From: Oligoflexia bacterium
Lineage (GTDB): Bacteria > Bdellovibrionota_C > UBA2361 > JBGSMV01
Direction: 5' to 3'
DNA: 32,539 nt
NCBI GenBank assembly: GCA_019694515.1
Contig: JAIBBU010000033.1
Span: 1 to 32,539, forward strand
The notes under the pieces: generated by a model
What the model was told of the DNA's origin: nothing
What the model saw: the letters and a program-made list of their open reading frames with translations, nothing else
Database searches by the model: none
Shown: piece by piece, positions 24,325-32,379 of the stretch
How positions within the stretch are numbered: position 1 is the stretch's first letter
How the letters are laid out: every line of letters begins with the position of its first letter
Position numbers and translations under genes: made by a program

Positions 24325-24353
24325 CGGACAAAGTCTCGCGAATGAGATAGAAT
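24325..24353 (+). promoter_or_regulatory. Sigma-70-like promoter
   Basis: CGGACA (24325-24330), 17 bases, TAGAAT (24348-24353). The ATG at 24364 follows ten bases later, so the leader is only about three or four bases. Confidence 0.45.
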
Positions 24354-24363
24354 AACCTATAAG

Positions 24364-24882
24364 ATGCGATTGTACTTAATGCTGATTTGTCCGGTTTGCT
24401 GTCTTCTGCTTTCATCTGCCTACGGTGATCAGAGCTCTTGCGGACAACTCTCCTACCAGCAAACTTGCGGAAACTGGAACTGCGGCCCCAGCATGGATTT
24501 CTACACCAAGGAGAAGAAATTGAGCGAAGTTCTGCCCCGCGCAATTAAAATCACAAAGGTCACCTGCTTTGATTCGCCTTATTGTCTTTGGTGCAAGGAG
24601 AGATCTGGTTTGGATGCGGCGCTGCAAATTTTGCGGGATCCGGTTGGCACAGTGCGCGATCGCAGCTGCTTGGCCGGCGCCCATCATATGCTGTCTTTGG
24701 AGGCTTTAGTTGATCTGGATGGTGAAGCGGCACGCTTATACGTTTCGAATACGGGACTGGCTTGTCTTAAAACGAAGAGCGGTCGATGGGACTGGTCGAC
24801 TCCCTTTGTGCCGCACGAGGCAGCACCTCCTGCGGCGGTATCGACCCCCACGGAAGGATTCGGATCTTTTTTCGGGTACTAA
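24364..24882 (+). CDS. Small cysteine-rich secreted protein
   Basis: 172 residues. A signal peptide (LYLMLICPVCCLLLSSAYG) leads into a mature part with eight cysteines, including one CxxC pair in SPYCLWCKERS. An even number suggests four disulfides in the periplasm or outside. The tail is Pro/Ala/Ser-rich and ends GFGSFFGY. CxxC could be a redox site, but no thioredoxin fold is visible around it. Family unknown. The stop codon overlaps the stop of the convergent rhodanese gene by four bases. Confidence 0.7.
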   Translation: MRLYLMLICPVCCLLLSSAYGDQSSCGQLSYQQTCGNWNCGPSMDFYTKEKKLSEVLPRAIKITKVTCFDSPYCLWCKERSGLDAALQILRDPVGTVRDRSCLAGAHHMLSLEALVDLDGEAARLYVSNTGLACLKTKSGRWDWSTPFVPHEAAPPAAVSTPTEGFGSFFGY

Positions 24883-25211
24883 TACTTCTCGATTGAACTA
24901 TCTACCTCATCACTCCAGCGCAATATTCCACCGGATAAGTTGACCAGGTTTGTGAAGCCGCACTGCTGCTGTAACGCTTTTATAGCGCTACTACTTCTTC
25001 CGCCACTGCGGCAATAAATTACGACGATCCCGTCTCGAGGGATCTCCGATTGACGGTTCAGAATCTCCGCCTTGGGAATCAGAACTCCGCCGATGTCTGC
25101 AATCTCCTTTTCAAACGCCTCACGTACATCGATCATCGTAATCCGCTCTCCAGCTTGCTGGCGCTGCTTTAGTTCTAAAGGTGTAATCTCTCGCAGTGCA
25201 GAGTTATTCAT
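24879..25211 (-). CDS. Single-domain rhodanese
   Basis: Start at ATG 25211, with AGGAG seven bases upstream; the longer open frame is not coding. The 110 residues form one rhodanese domain: REITPLELKQRQ, then ITMIDVREAFEKEIADIGG, and the active-site loop YCRSGGRSS with Cys67. It can carry a persulfide, as in GlpE and PspE-type proteins. The start overlaps the stop of the SprT-like gene (ATGA), so the two are translated together. It ends overlapping the secreted Cys-rich gene on the other strand. Confidence 0.9.
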   Translation of the reverse strand: MNNSALREITPLELKQRQQAGERITMIDVREAFEKEIADIGGVLIPKAEILNRQSEIPRDGIVVIYCRSGGRSSSAIKALQQQCGFTNLVNLSGGILRWSDEVDSSIEKY

Positions 25212-25807
25212 CTGTCTTCTCCTATAGCAATGTTGATCGGGACGCTCTGGGTGGAATTCTTTGCAGTGCGGCGCTGGACAGATTGTCTGGCGCGTGCCTG
25301 TCGTACTGCTGCGCGCCAACCGCCCTCCGCAATCCAGCGATCTAACTCTGCGATTTTCGGGTGACGCCTCTCTAATGCGCGAAACTCCGGACCATGCCAG
25401 CGCGTGCGGCCCCTGTGCCTCAATGACTGCGGCTTGAGCACAGCATGGCACATCTCATGATACAAAAGCGGCTCCAGCCACTCGATTCGATCTGGATAGC
25501 TTAGCTCTTTTGCCACCGACACAATAAGCCGGCTGATATTGCAGGTTGCTAATACGCGCTTCTGCCTCCTGCGAGACCAGCGCACCGTGTAGTCGCGAAG
25601 CTGCGGAAGCTCGGGAAAATAAAGCTTCTGCAAATCACACCAAATCTTAAAAAGGACCGCGTCGCTGGATTGCGCGTTAATTTCGCAAGCAATAGCTCGC
25701 CGCGGCCTGCGGCGTCGCCGCGCCTTTACTGCGGCCGTTTTCGCATGACCCCAAAGATATAGTTGGAAAAATTTTGAAATCAGCACTGTATGATAGACTA
25801 CTCGCAA
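25208..25807 (-). CDS. SprT-like zinc metalloprotease
   Basis: 199 residues from the first possible start, a TTG at 25807; a GTG at 25786 is the only other upstream option before the catalytic core, and neither has a clear Shine-Dalgarno, so the N-terminus is uncertain. The zinc motif HEMCH (H117, E118, H121) is followed by WHGPEFR with a third His (H138), the arrangement seen in SprT and eukaryotic Spartan proteases. N-terminal residues 28-37 are Arg-rich (ARRRRRPRR) and could touch nucleic acid. The C-terminus is basic. It precedes and overlaps the rhodanese gene. SprT-like proteins in bacteria are poorly characterised. Confidence 0.8.
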   Translation of the reverse strand: MRVVYHTVLISKFFQLYLWGHAKTAAVKARRRRRPRRAIACEINAQSSDAVLFKIWCDLQKLYFPELPQLRDYTVRWSRRRQKRVLATCNISRLIVSVAKELSYPDRIEWLEPLLYHEMCHAVLKPQSLRHRGRTRWHGPEFRALERRHPKIAELDRWIAEGGWRAAVRQARARQSVQRRTAKNSTQSVPINIAIGEDR

Positions 25808-25868
25808 CGCCAGATTTCACAAGAGCGTGAAAGGTATGGCGTCGTAATCCACAGCTGCTGATTTTTAA

Positions 25869-27524
25869 TTACTGCAGACGCAGACCGCTTGGAGCAGCAG
25901 GGGCGCTATTCGACGTGGCGCATTTATACGGACCGATATCCGCGCCATTCTTTCCTGCACCGCAGACATTACTACCTTGTACTGGGCGGAAATTGTAATT
26001 GAACATATCATCTCGGGCCCAGTCGATCAGACCAGGCGCAGTTTGCAGGCTATGAGAATCACAGCCGCTGCAATTGAAGTTGCTTTGCCAGCCGGATCGC
26101 GCTGCGGAAAGTGTTGCAAGCGAGCCGCTAGGAAGATTCAGAATGGCCGAGCTGTAAGGATCCGAGGCGTTGTAGTAAAGATTGTAATCCCATTCGTCTA
26201 TGGCAAAGGAACCGCCAATAATCGCGGAATTGTTAATAAAGATGTTATTGATCGCCTTAATATGACTGCCGGAAGGAGGGCCCTGAAATTGAATCGAAAA
26301 CAACCCGTAAGCGATGAGATTATTTTCTAGGGTTGCGTTTACCTGCGCCCCTCCGTCGCTATATAGGAAATCATGAGCCGCGTCTTCATAGGCCTTGTTA
26401 AAAAAGCAGGCATAAGGCTTTCTCATATCAATGGTGTAATCAAAACTTGCGAATACGCTATTTTTTACCTCCAGAAGTCCGGGTCCACCCGAGCCAAGGC
26501 TGATGCCGGTGTGATCCACGCCCGCTGAATATACCTCTACGCCATCTACTGTGGCGCGAGAACCTGCAACAGAGAGATTGAAGCTGCCGAGCGCGTTGTG
26601 CGCATAAATCTTTGTGGCCGTGACGTTATAGGTGGAGACGCGTGAGGCCGTGTCGCGGTTATAGGCGGTGAAAAGCGAGCCGGGGGTAGCCCAGTAGCTA
26701 AGATTGTGCGAGCCCGTAACTTCGATGTTGCTAAGATTAACCGTGCCGCCGCTGTAATAGATAGCAATTTGCGGGCCGCTGGCCATCTCGAACCTAACAT
26801 GGTCGAAGCGAAGCAGAGTGGCCACTTTATACATATAGATGCCAGTACCCATGCCGCGAAACACGACGTTTTCGACATCCAGGTCGCTGCCCGTACCGGT
26901 GACCCAGGGAAATAAGAGACCATTAGTGAACTGGCTATTATCCACAACCTCCAATGTATGCGCGCTGGGGAGCGCATTTCCGTCCAGCCGCACGCGCAAC
27001 CGTCCACCCGTTACGTCAAAACTATAGGTACAGCCCATCGCGGAATCTTTGTACAGCTTCTTGCCCTGGTCTAACACCATCACTGAAAGATCGCTGCTAC
27101 TCCCCAGCCCCAATGCGGAAAGGGTGGCCGAGTAGATGCCGTTGCCATCGGATACAAATAAACTTTCGTCGATGGCCTTTGCGGGGGTGAAAACTACACC
27201 ACCTAAATCGCCTAAGCCCCGAATGGTAATACTGGAGCTGCGATTAACAGTTGCGCTTGCTCTATAGATTCCCGGAAGGACCTTAAGCACTCCCGCGCTG
27301 GGAGTCTTTGCCATCGCCGCGGAAAAAGTGCACCAAGGGGCATCGAACGTGCCGGCGTTGCTGTCGCTACAGGACTTTCCACAAGCAGCAGAGTTGTTTA
27401 GATATCGAGCGGATGCGTCCACGGGTAGAGTGCATGGATCAGTAGCGGCATGGCTAGATTCAGCCGTAAACGCCAACAACAGCGCCAAGCATAGGTTAAG
27501 GACTGAGGGCCGGGCCTTACGCAT
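25869..27524 (-). CDS. Secreted right-handed beta-helix protein
   Basis: Start at ATG 27524, with GGGAG seven bases upstream; a TTG ten codons before is not needed. The 551 residues begin with a signal peptide (NLCLALLLAFTAESSHA) and then CSDSNAGTFDAPWCTFSAAM, the usual lead-in (DUF1565-type) of parallel beta-helix proteins. The body is filled with short Asn/Val/Ile strands such as DVENVVFRGMG, RFDHVRFEMASG, NLSNIEVTGS, LENNLIAYGLFSIQFQG and AINNIFINNSAIIGG, the coils of a pectate-lyase-like helix. Polysaccharide lyase or adhesin roles are both possible. It ends NSAPAAPSGLRLQ, which looks like the first strand of a fibronectin type III domain that is then cut off. Confidence 0.85.
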   Translation of the reverse strand: MRKARPSVLNLCLALLLAFTAESSHAATDPCTLPVDASARYLNNSAACGKSCSDSNAGTFDAPWCTFSAAMAKTPSAGVLKVLPGIYRASATVNRSSSITIRGLGDLGGVVFTPAKAIDESLFVSDGNGIYSATLSALGLGSSSDLSVMVLDQGKKLYKDSAMGCTYSFDVTGGRLRVRLDGNALPSAHTLEVVDNSQFTNGLLFPWVTGTGSDLDVENVVFRGMGTGIYMYKVATLLRFDHVRFEMASGPQIAIYYSGGTVNLSNIEVTGSHNLSYWATPGSLFTAYNRDTASRVSTYNVTATKIYAHNALGSFNLSVAGSRATVDGVEVYSAGVDHTGISLGSGGPGLLEVKNSVFASFDYTIDMRKPYACFFNKAYEDAAHDFLYSDGGAQVNATLENNLIAYGLFSIQFQGPPSGSHIKAINNIFINNSAIIGGSFAIDEWDYNLYYNASDPYSSAILNLPSGSLATLSAARSGWQSNFNCSGCDSHSLQTAPGLIDWARDDMFNYNFRPVQGSNVCGAGKNGADIGPYKCATSNSAPAAPSGLRLQ

Positions 27525-27890
27525 AAACGTTCTCCCTAAAAGACCCCGTCCCAAAATGTAGACCCTCGGCTAAGGAGCCGCCACCGATAGAGGTTGTTGC
27601 AAAGGGGGTGCCAGCCGGGAAGCAGTTGGACTTCATACCGGTGCTCGCTCGATTTGAGGCTAATTCCAGATAGAATTCCGTAGCTTGCTGGGATCGCTGC
27701 TCCGCATGTCTACGTTCGGGCGTGGCTCTCCAGCGCAAATCGAGGGACTCTGTTTCCCAGCCTAATCCGGAAGCGCCACTTAAAATCACATCAAACACCG
27801 GCCCGCATACTGCCTACGGGAGACTATCTGCATCTCTTTTCCGATCTCCGCGATCGTGTTTTGATCGTCGCACACTTTTTGGAGTTTCAC
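27525..27890. other. Divergent intergenic region, no gene supported
   Basis: 366 bases between the beta-helix gene and the lipoprotein gene. It holds the ribosome-binding sites of both genes at its edges. An open frame on the minus strand across 27517-27798 has no Shine-Dalgarno or recognisable product. No clear inverted repeat was seen. Confidence 0.5.
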
Positions 27891-28580
27891 ATGCGATACC
27901 CGTCTAAATGCCTGGCAGTTGTAGTACTTAGTTTCCTTGGTGCATGCGGTTCAGGCAGCCATGATATCTCAATCGGCTCTTCACTTGACGAAGCATCTTC
28001 TGAAAATGGAGGAGATGGCAGCTCGGTAACGGTGGACTTAGGTGATAGCTCTGGCGATAACTCCATAGATACCCCCGGCGGGAAAGTTTGGACTGTCTCG
28101 GAGATCGAGGGGGCTGCCCGAAGCGGCGGATCGGGCGGGGCAGCAAAATGCGGCGGCGAGAACGGTTTTAAACGCTGCCTATGCCCGGAGGACGTGCCCG
28201 CAACGGTGCGTTATCGTCCTGCCCTGTTGGAATGCAATGGCAACGCAGCCGCAATTCTTGATGGCAATTATGGCGAGGTGTTTAGTGTCGTTGTTCGAGA
28301 CAGCCAGAACCGCGATCGTTGGCCTGCCAGCGGTTTCAATGGCTGCAGCGCCAGCTTGGCTAATTCTGATTCGCCTCCTAACTCCTGCAGTGCCTTCAAA
28401 GTGCAGGAAAAATTTCGTACGGGTAGCGGGGCGGTTGTGCATTGTTTCGGCGCCTCAGGCTATTCGTCTCTGTTTAGCGACGTAACCCGACTCACAGTTA
28501 AACTCGCCGATTCGCCCAGCTCGAGCGATGACCCGCTGGAAAGATTCTGCATCTCATCCCCAACGCGCGCTTTAAATTGA
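27891..28580 (+). CDS. Lipoprotein of unknown family
   Basis: Start at ATG 27891, with GGAG six bases upstream; a TTG ten codons earlier is not needed. The signal peptide ends in the lipobox LGAC with Cys19 as the lipidated residue (CLAVVVLSFLGACGSGS). Residues 20-85 are Gly/Ser/Asp-rich and flexible (DEASSENGGDGSSVTVDLGDSSGDN), a likely linker. A compact Cys-rich domain follows (AKCGGENGFKRCLCPEDVP, then NGCSASL, NSCSAF, VHCFG, FCISS). No family recognised. It has the same Gly/Ser plus disulfide-type look as the secreted protein at 5338-6858, but I cannot align them. Confidence 0.8.
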   Translation: MRYPSKCLAVVVLSFLGACGSGSHDISIGSSLDEASSENGGDGSSVTVDLGDSSGDNSIDTPGGKVWTVSEIEGAARSGGSGGAAKCGGENGFKRCLCPEDVPATVRYRPALLECNGNAAAILDGNYGEVFSVVVRDSQNRDRWPASGFNGCSASLANSDSPPNSCSAFKVQEKFRTGSGAVVHCFGASGYSSLFSDVTRLTVKLADSPSSSDDPLERFCISSPTRALN

Positions 28581-28603
28581 TTTAGACCGCAACTCTAAAT
28601 CAA
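28577..28603. terminator. Perfect 10-base hairpin at the lipoprotein stop
   Basis: TTGATTTAGA / TCTAAATCAA with a 7-base loop, starting inside the stop codon. A T5 run follows about 11 bases later. Likely a transcript end, but the stem is AT-rich. Confidence 0.5.
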
Positions 28604-28737
28604 CTCCTAGCCGCTTTTTCGCTGCCCCTCAGCTCCTCCCCTTGGAGAAAAGGGACACCCATTTTTCGCCTAACTTCCTGAAATTTAGGCCTCTTATCCC
28701 CCCGGAATACAGTAATTTAAATCAATTCTAACTGCGC

Positions 28738-28755
28738 GAGACCGCCCCAGGTCTC
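28738..28755 (-). terminator. Hairpin just after thiN
   Basis: Read on the minus strand: GAGACC, loop TGGGGC, GGTCTC, starting about five bases past the thiN stop. There is no T-run, so termination is only suggested by position. Confidence 0.35.
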
Positions 28756-28760
28756 TGAGA

Positions 28761-29402
28761 TTAAGTTGGGGCGATGTGGATTATTAAGCAGAGGCCGGAG
28801 CTGATTGAGACGCGGACGCAGGAGCCAAGGAACACATTGCTCACTGTGCGGCTATCGCCGAGTTCGAGGGCTGCGGCTTTGAGCGGCCAAAATGTGCCAT
28901 CCGCGTTTACCCCCAGCACGCGCTCCGAGACGGGGATAATCGAAAGCAGATCTCCCTGTTTTCCGATTAGCTCAATTGATTCGCCGGCCCGTAAGATCCA
29001 AATACTTTGGTGCGTGTCGATCACGCCGATGCGAATCCCATTAAATTGGGGACGGGTCAGAAGCAATAGGTTCGAGAGGTGTTGGTCGACCCGCAGTCCC
29101 AACGCACCAACGATTAAGATCTGAAAGGGGGTGAGCTTGACGGCTTCTAACAGACATAACTCTAAATCTGTTAAATCTTTATCGCGCGGGAAGCGGCGCA
29201 GCGGAATGCCCGACAGCTCAGCCTGCTTCAAAGTTTCGTGGTCGATCGAGTCTAAGTCTCCGGCAATCAGGTCGGGTTTAAGCCCGAGCGCCATCGCCTG
29301 TGTTGCACCGCCATCCGCGCAATAAAGAAGATCGTAGCGCAGGGTCGCTATCAAATCGGCCTCAACCGGTGCGCCGTTGGCGAAGACCAGGATGGTTTTC
29401 AT
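28761..29402 (-). CDS. thiN: Thiamine pyrophosphokinase
   Basis: Start at ATG 29402 (KTILVFANGAPVEADL), which matches the family start; an upstream TTG is ignored. The 213 residues include CADGGATQAM, LKPDLIAGDLDSID and FPRDKDLTDLEL, the ATP- and thiamine-binding motifs of the catalytic domain. A C-terminal thiamine-binding domain follows (GDLLSIIPVSERVLGVNADGTFWPL). It makes thiamine pyrophosphate directly from thiamine and ATP. It follows the TonB-dependent receptor gene by 34 bases, so it is under the same TPP riboswitch, in line with salvage of imported thiamine. The Shine-Dalgarno is weak. Confidence 0.93.
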   Translation of the reverse strand: MKTILVFANGAPVEADLIATLRYDLLYCADGGATQAMALGLKPDLIAGDLDSIDHETLKQAELSGIPLRRFPRDKDLTDLELCLLEAVKLTPFQILIVGALGLRVDQHLSNLLLLTRPQFNGIRIGVIDTHQSIWILRAGESIELIGKQGDLLSIIPVSERVLGVNADGTFWPLKAAALELGDSRTVSNVFLGSCVRVSISSGLCLIIHIAPT

Positions 29403-29436
29403 GCTGCTTGTTTCACTGTAACACAATCAAGCAGGA

Positions 29437-31551
29437 CTAAAAGCGAAAGGACACCGTCGTTCCAATCTGTCGCGGATCTCCCAATTGCACGTAGAGCTTA
29501 TCCTTAAAATCCGGGGGCTCATTGCCAAAAAAGAAACCTCTTACTGCATAGCGTTGATTGAAGGCATTTTTGGCCCATACCGTCCAGCTCCACTGCGCAG
29601 CCTCATATCCCAACGTGAGGTTGGTCAAATGGTAGGGCTCAGATCTGTTGCTGTCATTGTCATTGAAGTAAAAGGCATCCTTACCAGTCAGATCTATTCT
29701 TGCAAAAATATTATCGGTAATGCTGTAGCGCGCTCCGGCGTAATACTGCCATCCCGGGGCATGCGACTGCTCACGCCCTGGGACTGGACCTCGGTCGTCG
29801 GAGTAGTCATCGAAGCGCGCGCTTAGTATCGCCCCCGAAGCTGTTAGCTCCAGCCGCTGAGAGGGGCGCAGCTTTAACTCTAATTCGCTGCCGAGATTGT
29901 AGCCGTTAACAGCATTATCGGTGAGGTAGGTGAACGACAGCGGATCTGAAGGATCGTCCTGGAAGGAAACCTTGATCTGTTGATCCCGTCTTAATGTGTA
30001 AAAAGCGGCCAAATTGGCTGCCAGCATCGGACCAAAAGGTTCGCCTCTTATGCCGCCCTCAAAATTCCAAAGAAACTCAGGTTCGAATTGCAACCGATCG
30101 GCCGGCACGCTGGCTCCGGTATTAAAGCCACCACCTTTATAGCCGCGCGATGCATTGATATAGGCCTGGAGCTCAGGTTCTATTTGATAAGCGAGGCCGG
30201 CAATGGCTCCCCACATCCGCTCGTCCGGCGAGAAGGAGGCCCCTTTAGTGTCAAGGTAGCGCGAATCACGATTTTCACCTCGCAATCCAAGTGTTACCGA
30301 GAGACGATCTGCAAGTGGCGCTTCTAAAGCACCAAAGATCGCATTGATCTTAGATACAAAATCACTATCAAGGGAGTCAAAGACGCTGCCGTCCGAAAAC
30401 TCCTGGTTGCTACTATTCTCACTGAGTCTCTGCTCGAAGAGTCCGACTAGGTAATTCCACTCCTGTCCGGCGCGATCGGTGGAGCGGTTGGAAAGCGCTC
30501 GTAGCTCTGTGCTAAATACCTCGCGATCTCTGAAGGTCTCCGAAAAATAATCATACGGTGCATTCGGCCCCCAGAATGGGTTGTTACCCCAATCACCATC
30601 GTAGCTATATGTAACATCGCTTGTGCTGTAGGTATTAGTCACCACCAAGGCGTCTCTTGCTCCCAGATCGAAATTCGCTTTGAGTGCTGCGCCATCCGTT
30701 GTTTGCGCATCCTGACCCGGACGATCCGATCGCACCTTTAGCCCATTATCAATTGCAAAGGCGTCATAACCATTTTCCACGTCGATGTGCAGCACATTAA
30801 GATCTACCGTGAGAGCGTTAGTGGGCAGCCAGCGCAATTTTGCTCGGCCTGTAAATTCATCGCGCGCATTGGTATCGTCTCGGTCTAAGAATTGATTATC
30901 TCGAAAACCGTCGCTTAAATGTTGATAAGCGGCCAAGCGAAATTGCAGCTGACGATCCTCCGGCGAGAGCGGACCCGACAGCGCCAATCCACCCGCAACC
31001 AAATCGTCAGTCGCAATGGAGGTTTCTCCATGGGCAAAATAATACGGTGTGGGATCGGAGCTCTTTAGCTGCACCAAACCAGCTAAGGCGCTCGGACCGA
31101 AACCGAAGCCTTGTGGACCTTTTAGTACATTGAACTGCTCAATATCAAAGCTGGTCCCCACACCGCCTAGCGAGCTTAAATCAAAGTCGTCGATCAAGAA
31201 TGCCACTGACGAGTTAGGCGCGCCCTCATACTGCTCGCGTTCACCAATCCCCCGGATCTGGAAGAACCGCGGCCGATTACTTCCGCCCGCCCAGTTCAGG
31301 TTTGGGATGCTGTCCGCCAGCTCCGAAAAATGCTGCACGCTGCGCTGCGTTGCCGTTTCACCACTGATATTGGAGCGATTGCTTATCGCAGAGGTCAGAT
31401 CCTGCGAAATAGCATCAGCATGCACGGTTATTTCGATCGGCTTAAATAACTCGCTCTCAGGGGTATTTTCGGCTTTCGCGGTATTGCTCAGAGCAAGCGC
31501 GAGCAGGGCAAATAACAAGAAGTGGCTGGATTGTTGCTTTGGTCTGGACAT
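29437..31551 (-). CDS. TonB-dependent outer-membrane receptor, probably for thiamine or a precursor
   Basis: 704 residues. A signal peptide (FLLFALLALALSNTAKA) is followed by a TonB-box-like EITVHA near residue 37, then the plug domain (about 45-170; FFQIRGIGEREQY, AFLIDDFDLSS, QFNVLKGPQGF, with a short LVQLKSSDPT). The 22-strand-type barrel follows, ending in the outer-membrane signature F (VSFRF). The plug motif NVLKGPQ corresponds to the usual VLKGPQ. Ligand assignment rests on the TPP riboswitch immediately upstream and thiN downstream, not on the protein alone. AAGGA and GGAGG lie just before the ATG, inside the riboswitch. Confidence 0.9.
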   Translation of the reverse strand: MSRPKQQSSHFLLFALLALALSNTAKAENTPESELFKPIEITVHADAISQDLTSAISNRSNISGETATQRSVQHFSELADSIPNLNWAGGSNRPRFFQIRGIGEREQYEGAPNSSVAFLIDDFDLSSLGGVGTSFDIEQFNVLKGPQGFGFGPSALAGLVQLKSSDPTPYYFAHGETSIATDDLVAGGLALSGPLSPEDRQLQFRLAAYQHLSDGFRDNQFLDRDDTNARDEFTGRAKLRWLPTNALTVDLNVLHIDVENGYDAFAIDNGLKVRSDRPGQDAQTTDGAALKANFDLGARDALVVTNTYSTSDVTYSYDGDWGNNPFWGPNAPYDYFSETFRDREVFSTELRALSNRSTDRAGQEWNYLVGLFEQRLSENSSNQEFSDGSVFDSLDSDFVSKINAIFGALEAPLADRLSVTLGLRGENRDSRYLDTKGASFSPDERMWGAIAGLAYQIEPELQAYINASRGYKGGGFNTGASVPADRLQFEPEFLWNFEGGIRGEPFGPMLAANLAAFYTLRRDQQIKVSFQDDPSDPLSFTYLTDNAVNGYNLGSELELKLRPSQRLELTASGAILSARFDDYSDDRGPVPGREQSHAPGWQYYAGARYSITDNIFARIDLTGKDAFYFNDNDSNRSEPYHLTNLTLGYEAAQWSWTVWAKNAFNQRYAVRGFFFGNEPPDFKDKLYVQLGDPRQIGTTVSFRF

Positions 31552-31555
31552 GGTT

Positions 31556-31643
31556 CCTTTTCCTCCGCCGGTATGATCCGGATCAGGTTCGAGGGTTTGC
31601 TTTAAGCATCTCAGATCGCGAACTTACGCGATCACCCCTAAGG
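31556..31643 (-). promoter_or_regulatory. TPP riboswitch (THI element)
   Basis: Read on the minus strand the aptamer carries GGGGTGAT, CTGAGA (31609-31614), ACCCTCGAACCTGATCCGGA, then ATACCGGCGGAGGA, all in canonical order. The closing P1 helix pairs CCTT (31640-31643) with AAGG (31556-31559), and that AAGG is part of the AAAGGAACC just before the receptor's ATG at 31551. TPP binding would stabilise P1 and hide the ribosome-binding site, so control is probably translational. No expression-platform terminator is seen. The upstream promoter on this strand was not identified. Confidence 0.92.
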
Positions 31644-31850
31644 TCAGCTGGATCACGCTAACGCCACCTTCACTTCCGGTCAACTCTGCTTCATCAACTT
31701 GAATAAGATGGAGGCTCAAGCGTCCCACCCCGTGGGATGTCTCATACTTTATGATGGACAACCGGGGTTAATTACTATATCGATCACTCACCGGAAACGG
31801 TGTTGTACGATGCGGTAACAACTCTTTAATTTTGCTCTTAGGAATTTTTT

Positions 31851-32240
31851 ATGAAAAAGACGTTACTTGTAGCTATTGTTTCGCTGATTGCCCTGCCCTG
31901 CTTTGCTGTTGATACCACCCACACCGAGACCTGGACCGGTAAGATCATTGCTGGCGGACACGGCACCACAGACTTCTGGTTTGAAGCCGGAACCACCAAG
32001 TTCGAGTTGACCGGACCGAACGAAGCGATGGTCGCTCCCTACGCCAACCAGGAAGTTAAACTGACAGGCAAAATGAATACAGGCAAAACCGCGATCGAGG
32101 TTGCTTCGGTTCTTCCAATGGCGGCACATCAGGCCATGGAACATGCCAACAAGGCTATGAACAACGCAATGGAACAGAGTAACCAGGCTATGCAGGACGC
32201 TCATAAAGCGATGAATGCAGCGGGACAGCCAACTCACTAA
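31851..32240 (+). CDS. Small exported protein with Met/Ala-rich helical tail
   Basis: 129 residues. The signal peptide (KKTLLVAIVSLIALPCFA) has a standard form. The mature N-terminal part (about 20-80: TETWTGKIIAGGHGTTDFWF, KFELTGP, QEVKLTGKM) looks like a small OB-type beta barrel. Residues 92-125 form an amphipathic helix with a repeated x(K/Q/N)AM element (NKAM, NNAM, NQAM, HKAM). No family name can be given. TTAGGA lies seven bases before the ATG, and a strong intrinsic terminator closes the gene, so it is probably monocistronic. Confidence 0.85.
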   Translation: MKKTLLVAIVSLIALPCFAVDTTHTETWTGKIIAGGHGTTDFWFEAGTTKFELTGPNEAMVAPYANQEVKLTGKMNTGKTAIEVASVLPMAAHQAMEHANKAMNNAMEQSNQAMQDAHKAMNAAGQPTH

Positions 32241-32261
32241 GCTCTCTCGTTTTTTAGTCAG

Positions 32262-32293
32262 AAGGCCGGGCCGCAAGGTTCCGGCCTTTTTTT
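32262..32293 (+). terminator. Rho-independent terminator
   Basis: AAGGCCGG (32262-32269) and CCGGCCTT (32281-32288) form an 8-base stem with an 11-base loop, followed by a T-run to 32293. It lies 22 bases after the stop of the small exported protein gene. Confidence 0.9.
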
Positions 32294-32379
32294 ATTGCTT
32301 CTTCCTCGACTCTGGACTTCTAGTTTTTTTCGATATACAATAAAAATGCTGAATTGCCCGAAAACACAATTTTCCATTT

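Noticed and set aside
27517..27798. Minus-strand open frame of about 93 codons upstream of the beta-helix gene
   Set aside because: No Shine-Dalgarno, no recognisable motif, and it overlaps the true start of the beta-helix gene out of frame.
31721..31739. 8-base hairpin with CCC loop upstream of the riboswitch
   Set aside because: No T-run and no position relative to a stop codon; possibly chance or part of a leader, nothing to support a call.
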